Source of the DNA: Oncomelania hupensis | Lineage: Eukaryota > Mollusca > Gastropoda > Littorinimorpha > Pomatiopsidae | DNA: 64,000 nt | Assembly (NCBI GenBank): GCA_036898135.1 | Contig: CM072514.1 | Span: 86,359,581-86,423,580, forward strand | Reading direction: 5' to 3' | Shown: piece after piece, positions 1-11,845 of the stretch | How the letters are laid out: each line of letters begins with the position of its first letter | Position numbering within the stretch: position 1 is the first letter of the stretch | Program-made: the position numbers and the translations under genes | The notes under the pieces: generated by a model | What the model saw: the letters and a program-made list of their open reading frames with translations, nothing else | What the model was told of the DNA's origin: nothing | Databases searched by the model: none

Positions 1-100
1 TAGAGCTACTCTACTCTGTTCAGTCACATTTTCGCCTACATTTGTTGGACAAATGAAAACCTTAATGCGATCACATTTTCTCGTGTTGTTCCTGCGTGCG

Positions 101-288
101 TGCATGCGTGCGTATGTGTGTGTGTGTGTGTGTGCGATGGGTGGGGGGTGGGTGGCCGTATGTATGGGTGTGCGTGTGTGTGACAGAGAGACAGACAGGC
201 ATACAGACAGACAAACAATCAGAGACAGACATAGAAACAATCAGATCAGAGACAGAGAGAAGGATCGGCAAATAAAAGAATGAGACGC

Positions 289-363
<75 letters not shown>

Positions 364-478
364 CACAGAGAGAGACAGAGAGGGACAGAGATGGAGACAA
401 AGAGACAGAGAGAGACAAAGAGACAGAGAGAGACAGAGAGCGAGACACAGAGACAGACAGAAACACGACTGACGACAA
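101..478. repeat. Microsatellite block (TG)n, (GACA)n, (GA)n
   Basis: A TG run near 110-135 leads into GACA-type repeats and then a GA run of about 60 bases at 294-353, followed by degenerate GAGACA repeats to about 470. The open frames across it on both strands are products of the repeat (Ser/Leu- or Arg/Glu-only peptides), not genes. Confidence 0.95.
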
Positions 479-864
479 AAATCTGAAAGCCCATCTGGCT
501 ACGCTAATAATGGCAACCAAAGCGCTGAAACAAGTTCCTTTGTTCTAGAACTAACAGAGCGCATCAAGAGTTTTACAACCCCTTATAAACGGATAAGCGG
601 TTCACGGATGAAAGGCCAGGAGATATTCTGAGCAAACGGCACTGCTGGGGGGTTGTACTCTTTTTGTCTCGACGACCAGGTCGCGACTGGGAGAGTGACA
701 GCGAGAGGAAAAGACCATGAGAGGCGGCGCGTCCCCCACGCCTTGTTCCTAGAGAAAGTAGCGAAGGAGAGCATGCGCCATGAAGTGTCCAATCTTCTCT
801 TTGGTTCGTCGCCTGAGGTATTCGAACCCATGGCTTTTGATTTGAGGAACCAAACCCTCCGTAT
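479..864. other. Unassigned unique sequence
   Basis: No convincing gene, RNA or repeat is seen here. Short open frames exist on both strands but show no recognisable domain. Confidence 0.5.
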
Positions 865-1796
865 ACCTATCCTATCCTATCCTGTCCCGTAACCCAGGGG
901 TCGTAGGGGCACCACAGATGATCGTTTAACCAGCATACTCCATCTTTCTCTGTCCTCAGCAGCCCTGATGGCTTCGCTCAGTGTCAAACCAGTCCATTCT
1001 CGAATGTTGTCCTCCCACCTCTTTTTCGGTCTCCCTCTTCTTCCACCTCCTTGCACTGTGCCTTGCAGAATAGTCTTTGCAAGGCCTGATGATCTGGTGA
1101 CGTGGCCATACCATCGGAGTTTCCATTTCTTCACCATTGTGAGCAGGTCATCGTGTTGTCCAATGGCTTGTGTGATGCTCTGTCGGACTTCGTCATTGGT
1201 GATGTGTTGGGTATAGGAAATGCCCAGAAGTCTTCCGTAGCACCTCATCTCCATGCTTTGTATTCTTCGTTGAAGATCTGCTGTGAGGGTCCATGCTTCG
1301 CAAGCATATAGGAAGATGGAGATGACAAAGGAGCGCAGCAGTCTTACTTTGGAATGTAGACTGATGGCCCTGTCTTTCCAAATGGGCTTCAACCTTGTCA
1401 GGGCAGCAGTTGTTTGTGCGATCCTGGAGAGGACTTCCTGTCGGGACCCATTGTCTGATACAATGACTCCTAAATATTTGAAGCTATGCACTGTGTTGAG
1501 GAATTGGCCTTGGACTTTGATGTCCATGTTGATGCCATTGGTGTTGTTGGTCATCATTTTGATCTTCTCTGCACTAATTTCCATTCCATAAGCTCTGGAG
1601 GTGGTGTCAAGCCTCTGTAACAGCTCTTCAAGTTCTTGTTCCTCTCCAGCCAATCCATCAATGTCATCCGCAAAACGAAGATTGGAGATTGCCCTACCCA
1701 CTATGCTGACTGCGCCTTCATGATCTGCAAGAGCATCTGACATGATGCGCTCTAGGAAGATGTTGAAGAGTGTTGGAGAGAGTAGGCATCCTTGAC
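865..1796 (-). mobile_element. RTE-like LINE, 5'-truncated, RT C-terminal part
   Basis: The minus-strand frame (about 1800 down to 877) is uninterrupted and encodes the C-terminal half of a reverse transcriptase of the RTE/BovB-like type often annotated as craniofacial development protein 2-like. Visible marks are the catalytic FADD box, the following KYLGV motif, a conserved FLYACEAW segment and a basic GRPKKRWEDNIREW tail. The stop codon lies in the terminal (GGATA)n repeat (+ strand TCCTA, about 866-890), so the element ends in a short tandem repeat as RTE elements do. The 5' end is lost at about 1796, as expected for incomplete reverse transcription. The upstream catalytic regions and endonuclease are absent, so it cannot be active alone. 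It is the best preserved of the RTE 3' ends in this window; related copies lie at 23203, 29407, 32500, 37262, 38940, 39060 and 54893. Confidence 0.9.
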
Positions 1797-2029
1797 ACAA
1801 AACTTAAAATTAAGTTAATTGAGCATTACATTTAAAAAATAAAAGGACCGACATGGAACAAACAAGCAAAACAAATACAGAAAAAGAGAAAACATAGTTC
1901 AAAGCCTGAGGATAAATGCCAGTAAATTAAACAGCTGTCTATACATCAAAGTGTACTTCACTTAATAACTAACATTCATTTTCAAAACAAATAGCTGTCA
2001 TGAAACTGTTCGCTTAAACCTCAGCATAT
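1797..2029. other. AT-rich unassigned sequence
   Basis: AT-rich sequence between the LINE 5' truncation point and the start of the SINE at about 2030. No gene or recognisable repeat is seen. Confidence 0.5.
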
Positions 2030-2171
2030 GACACCTTCGGATGAGAGTATACACCGAGGTCTAGTCTGTGCACGCATGCACGCATTCTATATCGCATGGG
2101 CTTTAGAGATCCTGACGCTCATGTCTTAGACAGGTGAGTGCCGGCTGCACAAATACACCAAGCATGCACTA
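2030..2171 (+). mobile_element. SINE family S2, 5' part (split by LTR)
   Basis: This matches in inverse orientation the repeat at 9738-10030, including the shared GATCCTGACGCTCATGTC stretch. The SINE continues at 3703, on the other side of the solo LTR at 2172-3702. The five bases CACTA at 2167-2171 are one copy of the LTR target-site duplication. Confidence 0.8.
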
Positions 2172-3702
2172 TGTCACGTGGGGTTTATGGGCTCTGCACA
2201 ATGGAATTATGGACCCTCACGTTTATTCGGTGGGAACTGCTAGTAAGTCACCCTATGAATTACTTTAATAAATTTATTTGTTTAGCTCGTTCTGTGTTAA
2301 GGTCGGGGTACAGAAATAGATAGAAAAAGGGTAAAAGATTACTGTCACACTAGCTTTCACACGGCTATGAATCATATGTAGTCCAGCCACTTGACAACCG
2401 TTAAAATCACACATTTATTTCTTCTACTCTATACAAGATTCTCTAAGTACTAATCTAACTTAAAAAGTCTCTTTCAATGCTAAGAGTTCGATCGCTGATA
2501 GTCTAGGCAGCTATTATATCTTCCTCGGGCACTTGCTATTATATCTCATGTAGATTTGGACTACTGTGGTCCGTTTTACAGTTTCTGAAGAGTTGGACTA
2601 CTGTGGTCCTGTTTTGATCAGGTTAAGTGCACTTTCGGAGAATACACTTAACTTTCTGATGGTGCGGTCGAAGTCCTTCTGTGAGGTAGCTTCTGGTACA
2701 CCTTTGTCGTTGTGTAGTTGGGTTCCCTTGCCACGCTGTGGGGTCTGACAGGGTGTTTCTCAGGGTAGCTCTTTCCGTCTTGTGCGGTAGAGGATACTCC
2801 GCCAACTTGTTTCTGTGGAGTGGGGTTCACAGGATAGCTCGGGATAGCTCGGGATAGCTCGCCTGCTCGTCTGTAATATAAGAGACGAAATTCTGCACAA
2901 CCCTGAATAATCGGTTTGTGCAGAGCGTCTCACTGAAAGCCAAGTAGCCCTCAGTGATAGCTCCACATCTCTATACATAAGCGACGAACATTCTGCTACT
3001 TCCGGGTTCCACTGGAATCTCAACTCTAAATTCCTATACATACATAAATATCAATCGGGTCTAACTATACACATACAGGATTAATAATAATATAAACATT
3101 CAGTGGTACAGTCACTGGTCTGCAAACATACATATAAGTTAAACAACAGTGGTTCCATACGGCATGCAACATGGCGGCGCAACCGGTCGGGTTTCGCCTC
3201 GTGGTCGGCTCTTTCACGTGGTACGGCAAATTCGGATTAACAATTCACATTTATGCATAGCAAATTCTTCAAACATAATTTCAACAATAATATAAATATA
3301 TCACGATGAAACAGAAGGGTGTTCATTTACCTGTTTGACAAGTTCAGGCCCGTAGTGACTTGATAGAATTCTAAGATTCTAAGTCCTGCTTCCTGGTCTA
3401 AGTGTGGAGAGATTTCTCTGCCAGCTTTCTAGCTGTTAACACTTCGGTGTATTCCTCCCAACTGACCAAAGCTGTGTTAGGCTCGGACCCAGTCAAACTG
3501 GCTCGAACCGCTTTGCCTAAGCTCTCAGTGGGTAAAATATTTACGACTCTCGCACACAGTGCTGATTAACTACGCAGCGTGGGTCGGGCTCGCGGTGTGT
3601 ACTTTTATTGCTGCTGTGTTATATACTGCCTCTCTACTGTTACAAAGACTTCACAAGGCTGAATAGTCAATGAGCAGAGTTAAAACTAGCCAGTTCATGA
3701 CA
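2172..3702 (-). mobile_element. Solo LTR, ~1.5-kb family, copy C
   Basis: On the + strand the element begins TGTCACGTGG and ends TCATGACA, so it has TG...CA ends, and it is flanked by perfect 5-bp duplications CACTA (2167-2171 and 3703-3707). In inverse orientation it shares long stretches with the copies at 32963-34640 and 39320-40942. Read on the minus strand it carries a TATATAA-type box about 90 bases from its 5' end. No gag, pol or internal region is present, which fits a solo LTR left by LTR-LTR recombination. The related S2 SINE at 9738-10030 gives the uninterrupted site (GCACTAGGTCCC), independently confirming both ends. The superfamily is not assigned; LTRs this long are known in BEL/Pao and Ty3 groups. 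Confidence 0.85.
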
Positions 3703-3866
3703 CACTAGGTCCCTTCTCCCCAAAACACGGCCACCCACGATTGTGCTCAGTCGTCTGGGCGTCAGTCTATACGCCCAAAGGTAGTAGGTGGGCGCCTCGG
3801 GTGACTTGTGTTAGATCCTGTATTGGCCAACATCTTGAGCAGTTCTTGAACTGGAAAAGCGCTATA
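3703..3866 (+). mobile_element. SINE family S2, 3' part
   Basis: Continuation of the SINE interrupted by the LTR. It carries the family signatures: GGGCGCCTCGGG, then a CTTGAGCAGTTCTTGA segment and the 3' end AAAAGCGCTATAT. The second CACTA duplication is at 3703-3707. Confidence 0.8.
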
Positions 3867-4540
3867 TTCAATTCAATTCAATTCAATTCAATATTTTAAT
3901 TTAACGTCTTTTCACAACAATGTGATTTTAGACAACCATAACAAACAAAGAAACAAACAAACAAATAGAAATTGTTAATTATAGTAACTTAAATAAATCT
4001 GTTCCGACAATGATACGCGCGATGTCCTGTAACATCGAACTATATAAAATGACCCTAATATCGTCTTGTGCACATAAAATAATTCCATTTTCTTTGTACA
4101 GTGCTGTTAAAACCGGACAATCAAATAATATGTGGTGTAAGGAAATAGTTCCAGCACATAAACAAGTAACATTTTTCAAATATTTTGTACACCATGAATT
4201 CAAGCGTAGCTTATATACTAATCTAGCAATAGTTCTGGAACAACTAACAATATTTACTTTGGGTAGTATATTAGTAAATTGTTGTTCTAATAACGAATAA
4301 TATTCAAATTGAGCTAATTTTACATTAGAAGTAAAGACTGTATTTTCACTTTTCATTGCACCTTTTTTGGCCAATTTATCTGAAATTTCATTACCATAAA
4401 TCTCTAAATATGATGGGACCCAACAAAAGGTAATTCCAATACCTCTAATTCTAATACTATGAATAAGATATCTTACTTCAAACATTATATCTGTTCTCTT
4501 TCTACATTTCCAATTTTTTAAAACATAAAGCACTTATTTA
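3866..4540 (-). mobile_element. LINE 3' end with RNase H domain (5'-truncated)
   Basis: A minus-strand frame (4533 to 3979, about 184 residues) encodes the end of a LINE polyprotein. It contains a type I RNase H C-terminal signature, WVPSYLEIYGNEISDKLAKKG; the usual histidine of the WVPSH motif is tyrosine here, so the domain is probably dead. A cysteine/histidine cluster follows (CLCAGTISLHHILFDCP), typical of the end of I/Nimb/Jockey-type elements. The 3' untranslated part ends in a (TTGAA)n tail (+ strand ATTCA, 3866-3892). Most of the element, including the RT, is missing. The tail abuts the 3' end of the S2 SINE, which could mean insertion next to it or a shared tail. Confidence 0.8.
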
Positions 4541-4629
4541 GAGTCAAAGCGCTATATAAAAGTAATGAAATTAACGGGATAAAATTTAAAAAAAATAAAA
4601 CGTAAACTCACCCCACCCTTACCCTTCAC

Positions 4630-4690
4630 CTTTCTCTCCAAAACAACTACAACAACAACAACAACTACAACAACAACAACAACAACAAAA
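4630..4690. repeat. (CAA)n microsatellite
   Basis: Interrupted CAA/CTA triplets in an AC-rich stretch. Confidence 0.85.
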
Positions 4691-4784
4691 ACTGCTACAA
4701 ACAATAATATCGGATGCTAAATTGGTTGAATAAATTAATGCCCCCAGACACCTGAGCATATAGGGGACGATGCTATAATTATCA

Positions 4785-4965
4785 CTGCTGCTGCTCCTGT
4801 TGCTGCTGGTACTGCTCCTCCTCCTACTACTACTATTGCTGCTGTTGCTACTACTACTACTATTACTACTACTAAGCAGAGATTCGACGAGTACAAAACA
4901 GTTATTACGGCAAATAAGTTTAGATGCTATACTACTACTAGTACTACTACTAATAATAATAACGG
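4785..4965. repeat. (CTG)n/(CTA)n triplet tract
   Basis: Imperfect triplets switching between CTG, CTC and CTA, ending in AAT triplets near 4960. The poly-Leu reading frame over it is a repeat artefact. Confidence 0.9.
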
Positions 4966-5100
4966 ATTTTTATATAGAGGGTACTCCAGCCTATGACCAG
5001 ACTCACCACGCTTTACATAGTCATTACATATAAATACATGCACTCGATAAAACATCGCTTTTGCTAGAATACACCAAAAGACTGAACAGTAAGGGTACAA

Positions 5101-5200
5101 ACTATTTACAACTATGTACACAAATTACAAAAAAAAGACAGAAATAGAATATTTACAACTATGTACACAAATGACAGAAAAGACAGAAATAGAATAGCAA
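5101..5200. repeat. ~49-bp tandem duplication
   Basis: The segment containing TTTACAACTATGTACACAAA and GACAGAAATAGAATA occurs twice in succession, with small differences in an A-run. Confidence 0.8.
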
Positions 5201-5262
5201 AAACCTATTCACAGCTATTTATATGCCCGGTTAGGCCAAGGAGGAAAAACAGTATAAATATG

Positions 5263-5300
<38 letters not shown>

Positions 5301-5324
5301 TTACTACTACCACTACTACTATTA

Positions 5325-5372
<48 letters not shown>

Positions 5373-5374
5373 AT
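5263..5374. repeat. (CTA)n then (CTG)n microsatellite
   Basis: About 75 bases of CTA triplets with a few substitutions, then about 33 bases of CTG triplets. The poly-Tyr, poly-Cys and antisense poly-Gln frames are artefacts. Confidence 0.95.
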
Positions 5375-6218
5375 TAACGGCAGATTTCCTATATGCAAAA
5401 GAGCTGCTCAAATCAAAGTCGTAGATACTCCGCACGCGGTGTTGCGGCAACGCGACGTGAGACGAGACAGCTGCGTCTGACTGCTGGATGCGGCAACAAG
5501 GTCTAATGGACCGCCATACAGACGGCCGGCGTCGCCACACGACATTTAAGGTACCCGACGTACAACACCTGCAGCAGTCGACTCCGCATCGCATCACCTG
5601 CACAAGGCACCGCTTTCTTCACCACGATTTGTGTGGTCAGAGGTGTCTGTGTCTACTGTTCAATGGTTCGTCGTCATTGTGGTTCCTGTGACTGCATCTC
5701 AATACAGATCTTCCGTCGAACATAATTATGTAGTTTTTTTTTTAATTTTTTTCTTCTTCTGCCTGTTCGGAGACGGTACTTTGAATGCTGGTGTGCTATC
5801 TTATCCTATGCTGTCACTGCCAAGGGAGACAGGCATTGTGAAAGTGATAGTTTTCAATGCAAGTTTGCTGCTGCAAAGAATCTTCAACTTGACGTTACTG
5901 TTGCTATTTTTAAAAGGTAGGAATATACCGGGTGAAATTTAAACAACACTTGTTCTCCGTTTACACTCTTTGATGATTTTTTTCCCCCCGAGTGTGATAC
6001 AGATTGTGTTCTTTTGTGCAGAATGTAAACATTAGTTCTTCAGTGGGATAGATGTTGTTTTTCTATAATCAGATAATCTGACTGTAGCATTGGATCAGCG
6101 CTGAAGTTTGTGACAATCGGCAGATTTTTCACGCAAAGGTAAGTGAAATAAATTACATTATTAATTTCTCTTTCTTCCTCTATATTAATCTGTAATAATA
6201 AGCCTAATTTGGACAGAA

Positions 6219-6219
<1 letters not shown>
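5375..6219. other. Unassigned sequence
   Basis: Mixed GC-rich (5400-5700) then AT-rich sequence. No supported gene. Open frames at 5488-5691 and 5631-5942 have no recognisable domain and overlap each other. Confidence 0.4.
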
Positions 6220-6274
<55 letters not shown>

Positions 6275-6470
6275 GGTGACTACTCATTATTGGAATTTAT
6301 TCCTGTAAAATTTTCAAAGTAATGTAACGAGCGCCACTCTATGGCGGAGAGAGACAGACAGACAGACAGTCAGAGACAGACAGAGACGGAGAGAAACAGA
6401 GACAGAGAGAGACAGATAGCTTGGCAGACTGACAGACAGAGACAGACTGACAGACATAGAACAGAAAAAT
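6220..6470. repeat. (CTA)n and (GACA)n microsatellites
   Basis: Perfect CTA triplets at 6220-6273, then GACA/GAGACA-type repeats at 6345-6460. A C-run follows at about 6549-6567. Confidence 0.9.
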
Positions 6471-6814
6471 GGACGTAACTGCATTTACGTTGATCAATAG
6501 TTCTACATTTGGACAGGGAGATCAGAGATTAGTATAATGGATCGAGATCCTCCCCCCCCCCCCCCCCTTCCTATAAATTCTCTGGGGAGATCATCTGTGC
6601 ACGTTTGACACTAATGTATCGAGTGCCACGGTGGGGTATAACTGCAGTTTTGTCTTCCATCGATCGTGTTGTGAGACATCATTTATTATTTACCTCCAAG
6701 CGTAGGATTGCTACAGAATTGTTAAAACAGCAAAACGGAAGTGAAAAGCAAAAACAGTGTGTTGTATTCTCTCCCTTTCTTTCCAAACTATTCTGTAAGT
6801 ATTGTCGTTGGCAT

Positions 6815-6885
6815 TGACTTGGTCTATGTTCGTCAGACTCACGATAACTCAGGTTCAAATCCTGCGATGGGCAAGATGAAAGTGT
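6815..6885 (+). repeat. Possible tRNA-derived SINE remnant
   Basis: A B-box-like GGTTCAAATCC lies at about 6851 in a tRNA-like context, but no A box or tail is clear. This is a weak call. Confidence 0.3.
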
Positions 6886-8030
6886 CCATTTTTCACAAGC
6901 CATCTTAGCAGTAGTGTAACGCGTCCCTATATTTGCGTTATCTTGTGAGAGTTAATCTAAACTACTTAATTTTCTACTTGTACGGGGATTGGGCATGACA
7001 AACCAAATTATAATATACAAGACATACAAAATAGAATCAGTCTCACTGCCATTCAAAAAGGGTTTGCCACGCGCTCAAATAAATCATTTTAAACTACAGC
7101 TTGTCTCCATTTTATACAATTTTAATAATCTAACTAATACATGTCAACCAAGAAACATAAAACTCGCATGCACATATATTCTAACTAACAATGCAAATAA
7201 TAGTCAAGTAAATTCATTGTTTCTTACCGCATCTTTTCAGTTTCTTTCACCCTTCTTTCCTCCATTGAAAACACGAACTTTCACCCTATACTAACAGTAA
7301 TAGACTAAAACAGCAGTCTAAACTATGCACACACCCTTAGAACCGACCAACCCTAACTTATTTATCAGCTCATTTACTGACTAACTTTCAATCTCACTTT
7401 TGCCTCTAAATAACAAAATCACCAATTAAACAACTACTAAATGCAAGCCACCAAGCTTTGTAGTAAACATCCTACACACATCCTGACACATTATGCACAA
7501 GAGAAGAGAGCCCGCAGTCTCTTTACACTATTAAATTCACTACATGTTATATACTGACCGCCCTAAGCTCTAGCATTCTATACAGAAGAGAGGTCTGGAA
7601 CCCCTGCAGAAACAGAGTGCTGTCTGAAGTCTGGCAGAAGGAGGAAGATAAGAGAAAGATTCCTTTGTTCATCCTGGGTTTTATAGTACAACTTTGTTAA
7701 GATGCCTCCCTCTACATAAGGTCATGCCTTAATTCCTACGTCATTGCCACGTGACTGACCGCACCCGAATACTTATCACGTGGTCAGACTGATCACGCTC
7801 TTGCACACAAAGGATGCATGCCCATGTGTATGCGTCATTGTCTGACCATGCAAACTATAAACTTTCCCGGTCAGTAACTGCTGACCAGGCGAATGTGTAT
7901 CGCACGTGCCAATGTTATACTAACACTTGTACATCTGACTCACTATTGTATCCAAGCCAGGCTAAGCAATTTTTTAATCATCTCTTACCACTATCTTACT
8001 CCCTTGTACAACTTTCCCTCAAAGGTTATA
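6886..8030. other. Unassigned AT-rich sequence
   Basis: No supported gene. The 101-codon frame at 6989-7294 has no recognisable domain and AT-rich, low-complexity composition. An LTR remnant is possible but I could not place ends. Confidence 0.4.
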
Positions 8031-8035
8031 GTAGT

Positions 8036-8106
8036 ATAGTTCTGATGGTTCAGTGTTGATTTAGGTTCCCAGCTCTTTTTCTCTGATCCCCAGTCTGCCG
8101 TATCGC
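8036..8106 (+). repeat. Short dispersed repeat, inverted relative to 11328
   Basis: About 70 bases, including CTGCCGTATCGCC and GGTTCAGTGTTGATTTAGG, recur in inverse orientation at about 11328-11402. The element type is unknown. Confidence 0.6.
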
Positions 8107-8108
8107 CG

Positions 8109-9162
8109 ATGGTGGGTGTAGACGTTACACTTCAATGGTGGGTGTAGACGTTAAGCTTCAATGGTGGGTGTAGACGTTACACTTCAATGGTGGGCGTTGA
8201 CGTTACACTTCATTGGTGGGCGTTGACGTTACACTTCATTGGTGGGTGTAGACGTTACACTTCAATGGTGGGTGTAGACGTTACACTTCCATGGTGGGTG
8301 TAGACGTTACGCTTCAATGGTGGGTGTAGACGTTACACTTCAATGGTGGGTGTAGTCGTTACGCTTCAATGGTGGGTGACGTTACACTTCAATGGTGGGT
8401 GTAGACGTTACACTTCAATGGTGGTGTAGACGTTACACTTCAATGGTGGCGTAGACGTTACACTTCAATGGTGGGTGTAGACGTTACACTTCAATGGTGG
8501 GTGTAGACGTTACACTTCAATGGTGGCGTAGACGTTACACTTCAATGGTGGGTGTAGACGTTACACTTCAATGGTGGGTGTAGACGTTACACTTCAATGG
8601 TGGGCGTAGACGTTACACTTCAATGGTGGGCGTAGACGTTACACTTCAATGGTGAGTGTAGAGTTACACTTCAATGGTGGGCGTAGACGTTACACTTCAA
8701 TGGTGAGTGTAGAGTTACACTTCAATGGTGGGCGTAGACGTTACACTTCAATGGTGAGTGTATAGTTACACTTCAATGGTGGGCGTAGACGTTACACTTC
8801 ATTGGTGGGTGTAGACGTTACACTTCAATGGTGAGTGTAGACGTTAAGCTTCAATGGTGGGTGTAGAGTTACACTTCAATGGTGGGCGTAGACGTTACAC
8901 TTCAATGGTGGGCGTAGACGTTACACTTCAATGGTGGGTGTAGACGTTACACTTCAATGGTGGGTGTAGACGTTACACTTCAATGGTGAGTGTAGACGTT
9001 ACACTTCAATGGTGGGTGTAGAGTTACACTTCAATGGTGGGCGTAGACGTTACACTTCAATGGTGGGTGTAGACGTTATATTTCAATGGTTGTGTAGACG
9101 TTACACTTCAATGGTGGATGGAGACGTTACACTTCAATGGTGGGTGTAGAGGTTACAATTCA
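8109..9162 (+). repeat. 26-bp minisatellite, about 40 copies
   Basis: Head-to-tail units of the form ATGGTGGGTGTAGACGTTAC plus ACTTCA. Variants are scattered through the array: GGGCGTA, GAGTGTA, a unit lacking AC before GTTAC, and GGCGTA short units. The GAGTGTA and GGGCGTA variants alternate around 8640-8790, suggesting that two-unit blocks were copied together. One isolated monomer-like sequence lies 32 kb away at 41617-41642. Confidence 0.95.
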
Positions 9163-9240
9163 AAGTTCAGTCAATTCAGAGGACTTTGTAATCTGATGTG
9201 TTGTTGTCACTTTTGACTCTGTAGCTTATCTTCCTCTTTG

Positions 9241-9244
9241 AGAG

Positions 9245-9317
<73 letters not shown>

Positions 9318-9368
9318 AGATTGGCACGATCTCATTAAGCTGGCAAAGAGAAAAGAGCAGTCCCAAAA

Positions 9369-9435
<67 letters not shown>

Positions 9436-9456
9436 CTCTCTTTATCTCTCTCTCCC
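9241..9456. repeat. (GA)n ... (CT)n inverted microsatellite pair
   Basis: About 70 bases of GA repeat at 9241-9310 and about 85 bases of CT repeat at 9371-9456 flank a 60-base unique spacer, so the arms are complementary in inverse orientation. Confidence 0.95.
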
Positions 9457-9737
9457 ACTCTCTTCACCCCAACGACCGATAGGTTAGGGGAACGCCTTTA
9501 CATTTAACCGTTTATTGAAAGGTTTGCATGGCTCGTAAGTTATTAAGTCAAACAAAGTGACTTATCTTGAGGGCCGAAAGTGAATAATTCTAACTACGCT
9601 ATGCTAATGAGTCAACTCCAACATTACAAATCAGCGAGTAGAAAATGTTGACGTGAAGGACTAGCACAGGAGTTCTTTACAAATTGTCCAGTCTGGTCTT
9701 CGAAGTTATTTATATATTTTAAAGTTAATCATTACTA

Positions 9738-10030
9738 TAGCGCCCTTTTCCTGCTCAAGAGCTGCTCAAGGCGCTGGCCGATGCAGAACCTAACTCAAGC
9801 TACCCGAGGCGCCCACTGGCAGCCTTTGGGCGCTCTGCCTGACGCCACAGACCACTGAGCACGATCCTAGGCCACCGGGGATGGGAGGGGAAGGGACCTA
9901 GTGCGTTGCTGGGTGTACTTATTAGCCTGCACTCACCAACCTAGGACATGAGCGTCGGGATCTTTAAGCGATAGGATGCGCGCGTCCACAGACTAGACTT
10001 TGGTTTGTACTCTCATCGGAAGGAATTATC
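9738..10030 (-). mobile_element. SINE family S2, intact-looking copy
   Basis: Read on the minus strand: GAGAGTAC start region, GACGCTCATGTCC, the block GCACTAGGTCCC, GGGCGCCTCGGG, CAGCGCCTTGAGCAGCTC and finally a GGGCGCTATAG end. It lacks the LTR found in the copy at 2030-3866 and so shows the empty insertion site. Confidence 0.85.
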
Positions 10031-10374
10031 TCCCCTTCTCATTGCTAGCGTGAGATAGCCACTTGTTACTATTGGTGTGCAAACTGGATTTTTAAGGCAA
10101 AAAATCTGGCATAGAAAAAGGCGGGGACACGGGAAGAATTAAGGTCGATTCTTTCTAGGGTGGTTTGTAGAACTGTTCTGTTGCAGTATATCAGCAGCTG
10201 ATACTAATCGCACCATTTCTCCCCTCCCCCTCCCCCCAATATATTAAGTGTAGCGACAGTGAGGCATTTTGCGACAATGAGAATGGCCAATAGAACATCT
10301 GCATTATTACTTTTGTTTTTAACATGTGCATATGCCTGTTTCAAGAACATGTCGGTTTGTGCATTTCATCGCAC

Positions 10375-10575
10375 GGCCCTTAAAGATCATGACGCTCATG
10401 TCCTGGGCGAGGGAGCGCCGGTATTGGCTTCTTTCTTCTTCGTCCCCGGTCACCCGGGACTGTGCTTAGTTGTCTGAGGCGCCTAAGGCAGCAAGCGAGC
10501 TCTGTGAGTTAGATCGTGTATTATCCAGCGCTTTGAGCAGTTCTTAAGCTGGAAAAGCGCTATATTATATAAGAA
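10375..10575 (+). mobile_element. SINE family S2, internally deleted copy
   Basis: Shares GATCATGACGCTCATGTCC, the CCCCGGTCACC block, GGCGCCTAAGG, CAGCGCTTTGAGCAGTTC and AAAAGCGCTATAT with the other S2 copies. The middle part is shortened. Confidence 0.8.
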
Positions 10576-11327
10576 CGGTACATTCTAGACTATTGTTTTG
10601 TGTTTTTTTTTTAATGGAAAAAATTCAGTATAGAAAGTTAAATTGTTTTGAAATTTCAAAACCAGTAAAACGTCGATAGTTTTAAACTTAACATTTAAAG
10701 TTGTAGATATGTTTTAAATAATCTTTGTTGGTGTGTTTCAGGAATTTAAACAAACCAGCGAACTTTAGAGCTGTTTCATCGTTGTCGTTGTAGTTGTAGT
10801 TGTTGTTGTTGTTGTTGCTGTTGCTGTTGTTGTTTTTATAGCTTCAGACGACACCTTGTCAGACTCAATTAAAACAAAAATAATAAAACAACACTTCACG
10901 ATCTCAAAAGCTTCATTAAAAAAATATACAAAACCACAGTCGCTTTCAAACAGAACTTGTTGAAGAAACTTTGCCTTGGCAACATCTGATTCAGGGCCAC
11001 ACAGTGTGGTTGCTGCTGTTGATTATGACTGCCGCGATGTGTGACGAAAATATCTGAGGGGGAGACAACCGCCGCTGAAATTTATTTGTACAGGTCAACC
11101 TTTCTCATAGTTTGGTTGATTTTAATGTAATTAGCTCGCTTTTGCTTCGGTTCTTTCAGTAAAGCAAAACCTATACAGAATGGCGGCAAGTACTGTGCAC
11201 AAAGACTTTCATTGTGTTATCAACTTTGACTGCAAATCTTCATTGGGAGTATAGTTATTAGGCCTACATCCCCTTGTAGATGATCATCCAGTGTTCGGAA
11301 ACTCTTTTTTTTTATTAAATAAACCTG
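10576..11327. other. Unassigned AT-rich sequence with (GTT)n
   Basis: A GTT-rich run lies at about 10795-10835. No gene or RNA supported. Confidence 0.45.
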
Positions 11328-11410
11328 GGGCGATACGGCAGACGCGGATAGCCATCCCAGGAATAAGGAGTTATAGGGACCTAAATCTACACTGAACCAA
11401 CAGAGCAATC
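11328..11410 (-). repeat. Short dispersed repeat (inverse of 8036-8106)
   Basis: Contains GGCGATACGGCAGAC and CCTAAATCTACACTGAACCA, the reverse complement of the repeat bordering the 26-bp minisatellite. Confidence 0.6.
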
Positions 11411-11760
11411 ATACTGTTAAGATTGACAGTGAACAACTATAATCTTTTATTTGCCACCGCGGAATTGCAACCATTAGAATGTTTTTTTTTTAAATGAAAG
11501 AGGATTTTCTTGTTCTACTCTCAACATGTCCCCTCACTTCCTCCCCCCCCCCCCCCAACGTCCTGCAAAGTTGATGGAATTGGGTGAAGAGGAAGGAGAA
11601 GAGGGTGGTGTTGATTATAAATGCTACCATCCATTCTAATATAAAATAAAATAAATACAAACGGGTTTCTTCCAAAACCTCTAGAAGCAAGTCGTATATT
11701 ATTAGGCTAAGCAGAATGTTTGAAAATATTTTGATTACAGGAGGGCGATGTTTGTATGTG

Positions 11761-11764
<4 letters not shown>

Positions 11765-11845
<81 letters not shown>

